Assembly (NCBI GenBank): GCA_025201845.1
Contig: MU604099.1
Location: 1 to 27,272, forward strand
Source of the DNA: Martensiomyces pterosporus
Lineage: Eukaryota > Kickxellomycota > Kickxellomycetes > Kickxellales > Kickxellaceae
Direction: 5' to 3'
DNA: 27,272 nucleotides
Below, in pieces: positions 25,728 to 27,272 of the stretch. A program made the translations under genes and the position numbers. A model generated the notes under the pieces. The model searched no databases, was not told where the DNA came from, and saw nothing but the letters and a program-made list of their open reading frames with translations. Position 1 is the stretch's first letter. Every line of letters starts with the position of its first letter.

Positions 25728-26900
25728 TCACAACCCGCTGCTTGCCAACATGTCGCTCTCCTTGTCAACGCCTCTGCAGCCAGACTCCAAGAGAGCTGCC
25801 TCGCCCACGACTCGGGGACATAGGGCTATGGGATTAGAAGAGGCAGAGGCAATAATACGCTCGCGCTGTGTGCTGTTCCACATACCAGATGCAAGCGTGT
25901 ATATACTAGCACAGTCCCTTGCGCCTTTGTTCGTCGCGCAGGAGGCAGCTCGGACTAGTAAGGGACGGCGAGGAGGCACTGTGTGTGAAAGAGACACTGT
26001 CATCTTTGCTGCTGCAACCAACATGCTGACCAAGATTAATTTTGTCAATATGACACGCGCCATGACTCCTATCCATGGTGTCCCGATTCCGTTTCTCTCT
26101 TTCGCTCTTGTTTGTGACATGTGCTGTGGCGTTCCCAGGACGTCCCCTGAGTATTGCAGGAGCATGCTCGTCTCTCTTGACAGCTCAGCTGTGACATCTG
26201 CAAAAGCAGAGCTCCCACAGCCATTGCACAGCCGGGTTGTCAGCTCCGCATTGCACACCGCCATCACTGCTGACAGCCGAGGCATATTTACCTCTTTGCT
26301 GTGGTGGAAAAGCGAGCTCGGCATCGTTGCGGGCACTTGAAATGTGTGCTTCAGGGATCTCATCGCTGGGCTCTCTATACTGTCCAGCTCTGTCTGCAGC
26401 AGCGGCTGTCCCAAGAGCCGGTACACGATGGTCGGCAGGATGACTGAGCGATAGTACATCTGCCCAGTCCAATCTGTGAGCCGCTTACTGGACACTGATG
26501 CCACCAAGTCTTTGACAGATATTTTCATCTCTGCCATCAGCAGGGACCTTGATCCATTCGCCACCAGCTTCTGTCCTAGGATGCACACTGGTTGGTCCTG
26601 CGTGGGCTTCTGCACAATCTCCACCTGCCCCTGCGAGTCCTGCCAGTACAGGTGCACCTCCCTTGCCTCCTGGGAGTTGAAGTGCAAGTATTCTGTTTTG
26701 GACGCATTGACCCGCATCCCTACCATGCTGAACCAGCCCGCGATAAAGTCGACTATTCATTGCAGCACATTGTACACCAGAATCCAGGCTAGCGGGGACA
26801 GGGAGTCTCCCTGTGAGATCCCACTGCTGCTCAAATGGAACCGGCTGTCCGAATGCTATGCACACGTACATGTGCCGCTCTGTGTGCAGCTGTCGAGTGG
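25728..26900 (-). pseudogene. Decayed LINE-type reverse transcriptase lacking the catalytic Y/FADD segment
   Basis: On the minus strand GISQGDSLSPLAWILVYNVLQ (about 26822-26760) is the conserved QG-D-x-LSP block of non-LTR reverse transcriptases. A TGA stop follows at 26759-26757, and the same frame resumes with RVNASKTEYLHF, the N-x-x-K-T-E block of the palm/thumb junction. Those two blocks normally lie about 80-100 residues apart with Y/FADD between them. Here only about 30 residues separate them, so the metal-binding loop is deleted. The frame then runs open to 25728 through a thumb-like region (LTDWTGQMYYRSVILPTIVY and on). Upstream of QGDSLSP the reading breaks, with a TAG about 15 codons before it. 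It is inactive. It lies on the same strand as the remnant at 2884-3950, but the retained parts barely overlap, so a shared family cannot be judged. Confidence 0.75.
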
Positions 26901-26919
26901 AAGCTAAGGACAAACGCAT

Positions 26920-27272
26920 TGTCCATTCCTAACCAAACATCCCTCGCTTGCAGTCTGAAGCAGCGTATGGAATCTTGAGTGAGGCTTTTGCGGCATTTTC
27001 CCTGTATGCAGGATAGCTATGGTGTGAGTCCACCAGAAACAAAGAGCCCAGTTTGGGGATGCGTCACAGAAAAGCAGAAACTGGCCATCAAATATAGAAA
27101 TGCCATTGAAAAACGCGGACCAGAGAAGAGAATAAAACGATAAGGACAGGCAAAGGTTAAAACACCTGAGAGGGAACTGAAGGAAGGGAGAGAAAAGGAG
27201 AATATCACCAGGAGAGCATGGATGCAAACAGAGGAGGTGAACGACTGTGTCGAGGAGCAGAAGGCGCACCTG
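26920..27272. other. Right-edge region, nothing recognised
   Basis: No coding motif was found. It may hold the upstream, more decayed part of the reverse transcriptase remnant, since a minus-strand frame stays open to 26904, but its translation is Phe/Leu/Cys-rich and shows no clear palm motif. A purine-rich stretch spans about 27110-27210. Confidence 0.3.

Noticed and set aside
1..27272. A CRISPR array, bacterial operon or biosynthetic gene cluster
   Set aside because: There are no spaced direct repeats, genes alternate in strand with their own promoters, and the products belong to unrelated housekeeping pathways.

Overview
This window looks like chromosomal DNA from an early-diverging filamentous fungus, possibly of the Kickxellomycotina/Zoopagomycota type. 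It carries a division-2 chitin synthase with a cytochrome b5-like domain. It also has spliceosomal introns of about 100 nt (GTAAGT...TAG), very few introns overall, compact alternating-strand gene packing, and decayed LINE-type retroelements. It also keeps animal-like genes (FANCI, TRAX, kinesin-10 with a C-terminal helix-hairpin-helix, a MAT2B-like protein) that are absent from budding yeast. The lineage is an inference from gene content; no marker gene was compared.

Layout. Positions 1-1393 hold the 5' part of a spliced minus-strand gene that runs off the left edge: two coiled coils, then a possible PD-(D/E)XK nuclease-like core. Positions 1394-5007 are gene-poor and contain a frameshifted LINE remnant at 2884-3950. 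From 5008 to 25534 lies a dense block of housekeeping genes: motor-less chitin synthase (+), FANCI (-), kinesin-10 (-), TRAX (+), a Dal5-like MFS permease (-), a DM9/DUF3421 lectin-like protein (+), a MAT2B-like reductase-fold protein (-), the PP2A leucine carboxyl methyltransferase LCMT1/PPM1 (+) and an EHT1/ABHD-like alpha/beta hydrolase (+). From 25728 to about 26900 a second LINE remnant has lost its catalytic Y/FADD region. The last 350 bases hold nothing I recognise.

The genes form convergent pairs (stops 116-162 bp apart) and divergent pairs sharing short promoters. Two associations are functionally suggestive. FANCI and kinesin-10 are tandem, both chromosome-acting. The MAT2B-like gene and LCMT1 are divergent from a 268-bp spacer; the first is related to control of S-adenosylmethionine synthesis, the second uses S-adenosylmethionine to methylate PP2A. 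I found no tRNA, rRNA or CRISPR, and no clear new multi-gene system. The most interesting items are the nuclease-like partial gene, the fungal FANCI, the chitin synthase architecture, the DM9 protein and the MAT2B/LCMT1 pair.
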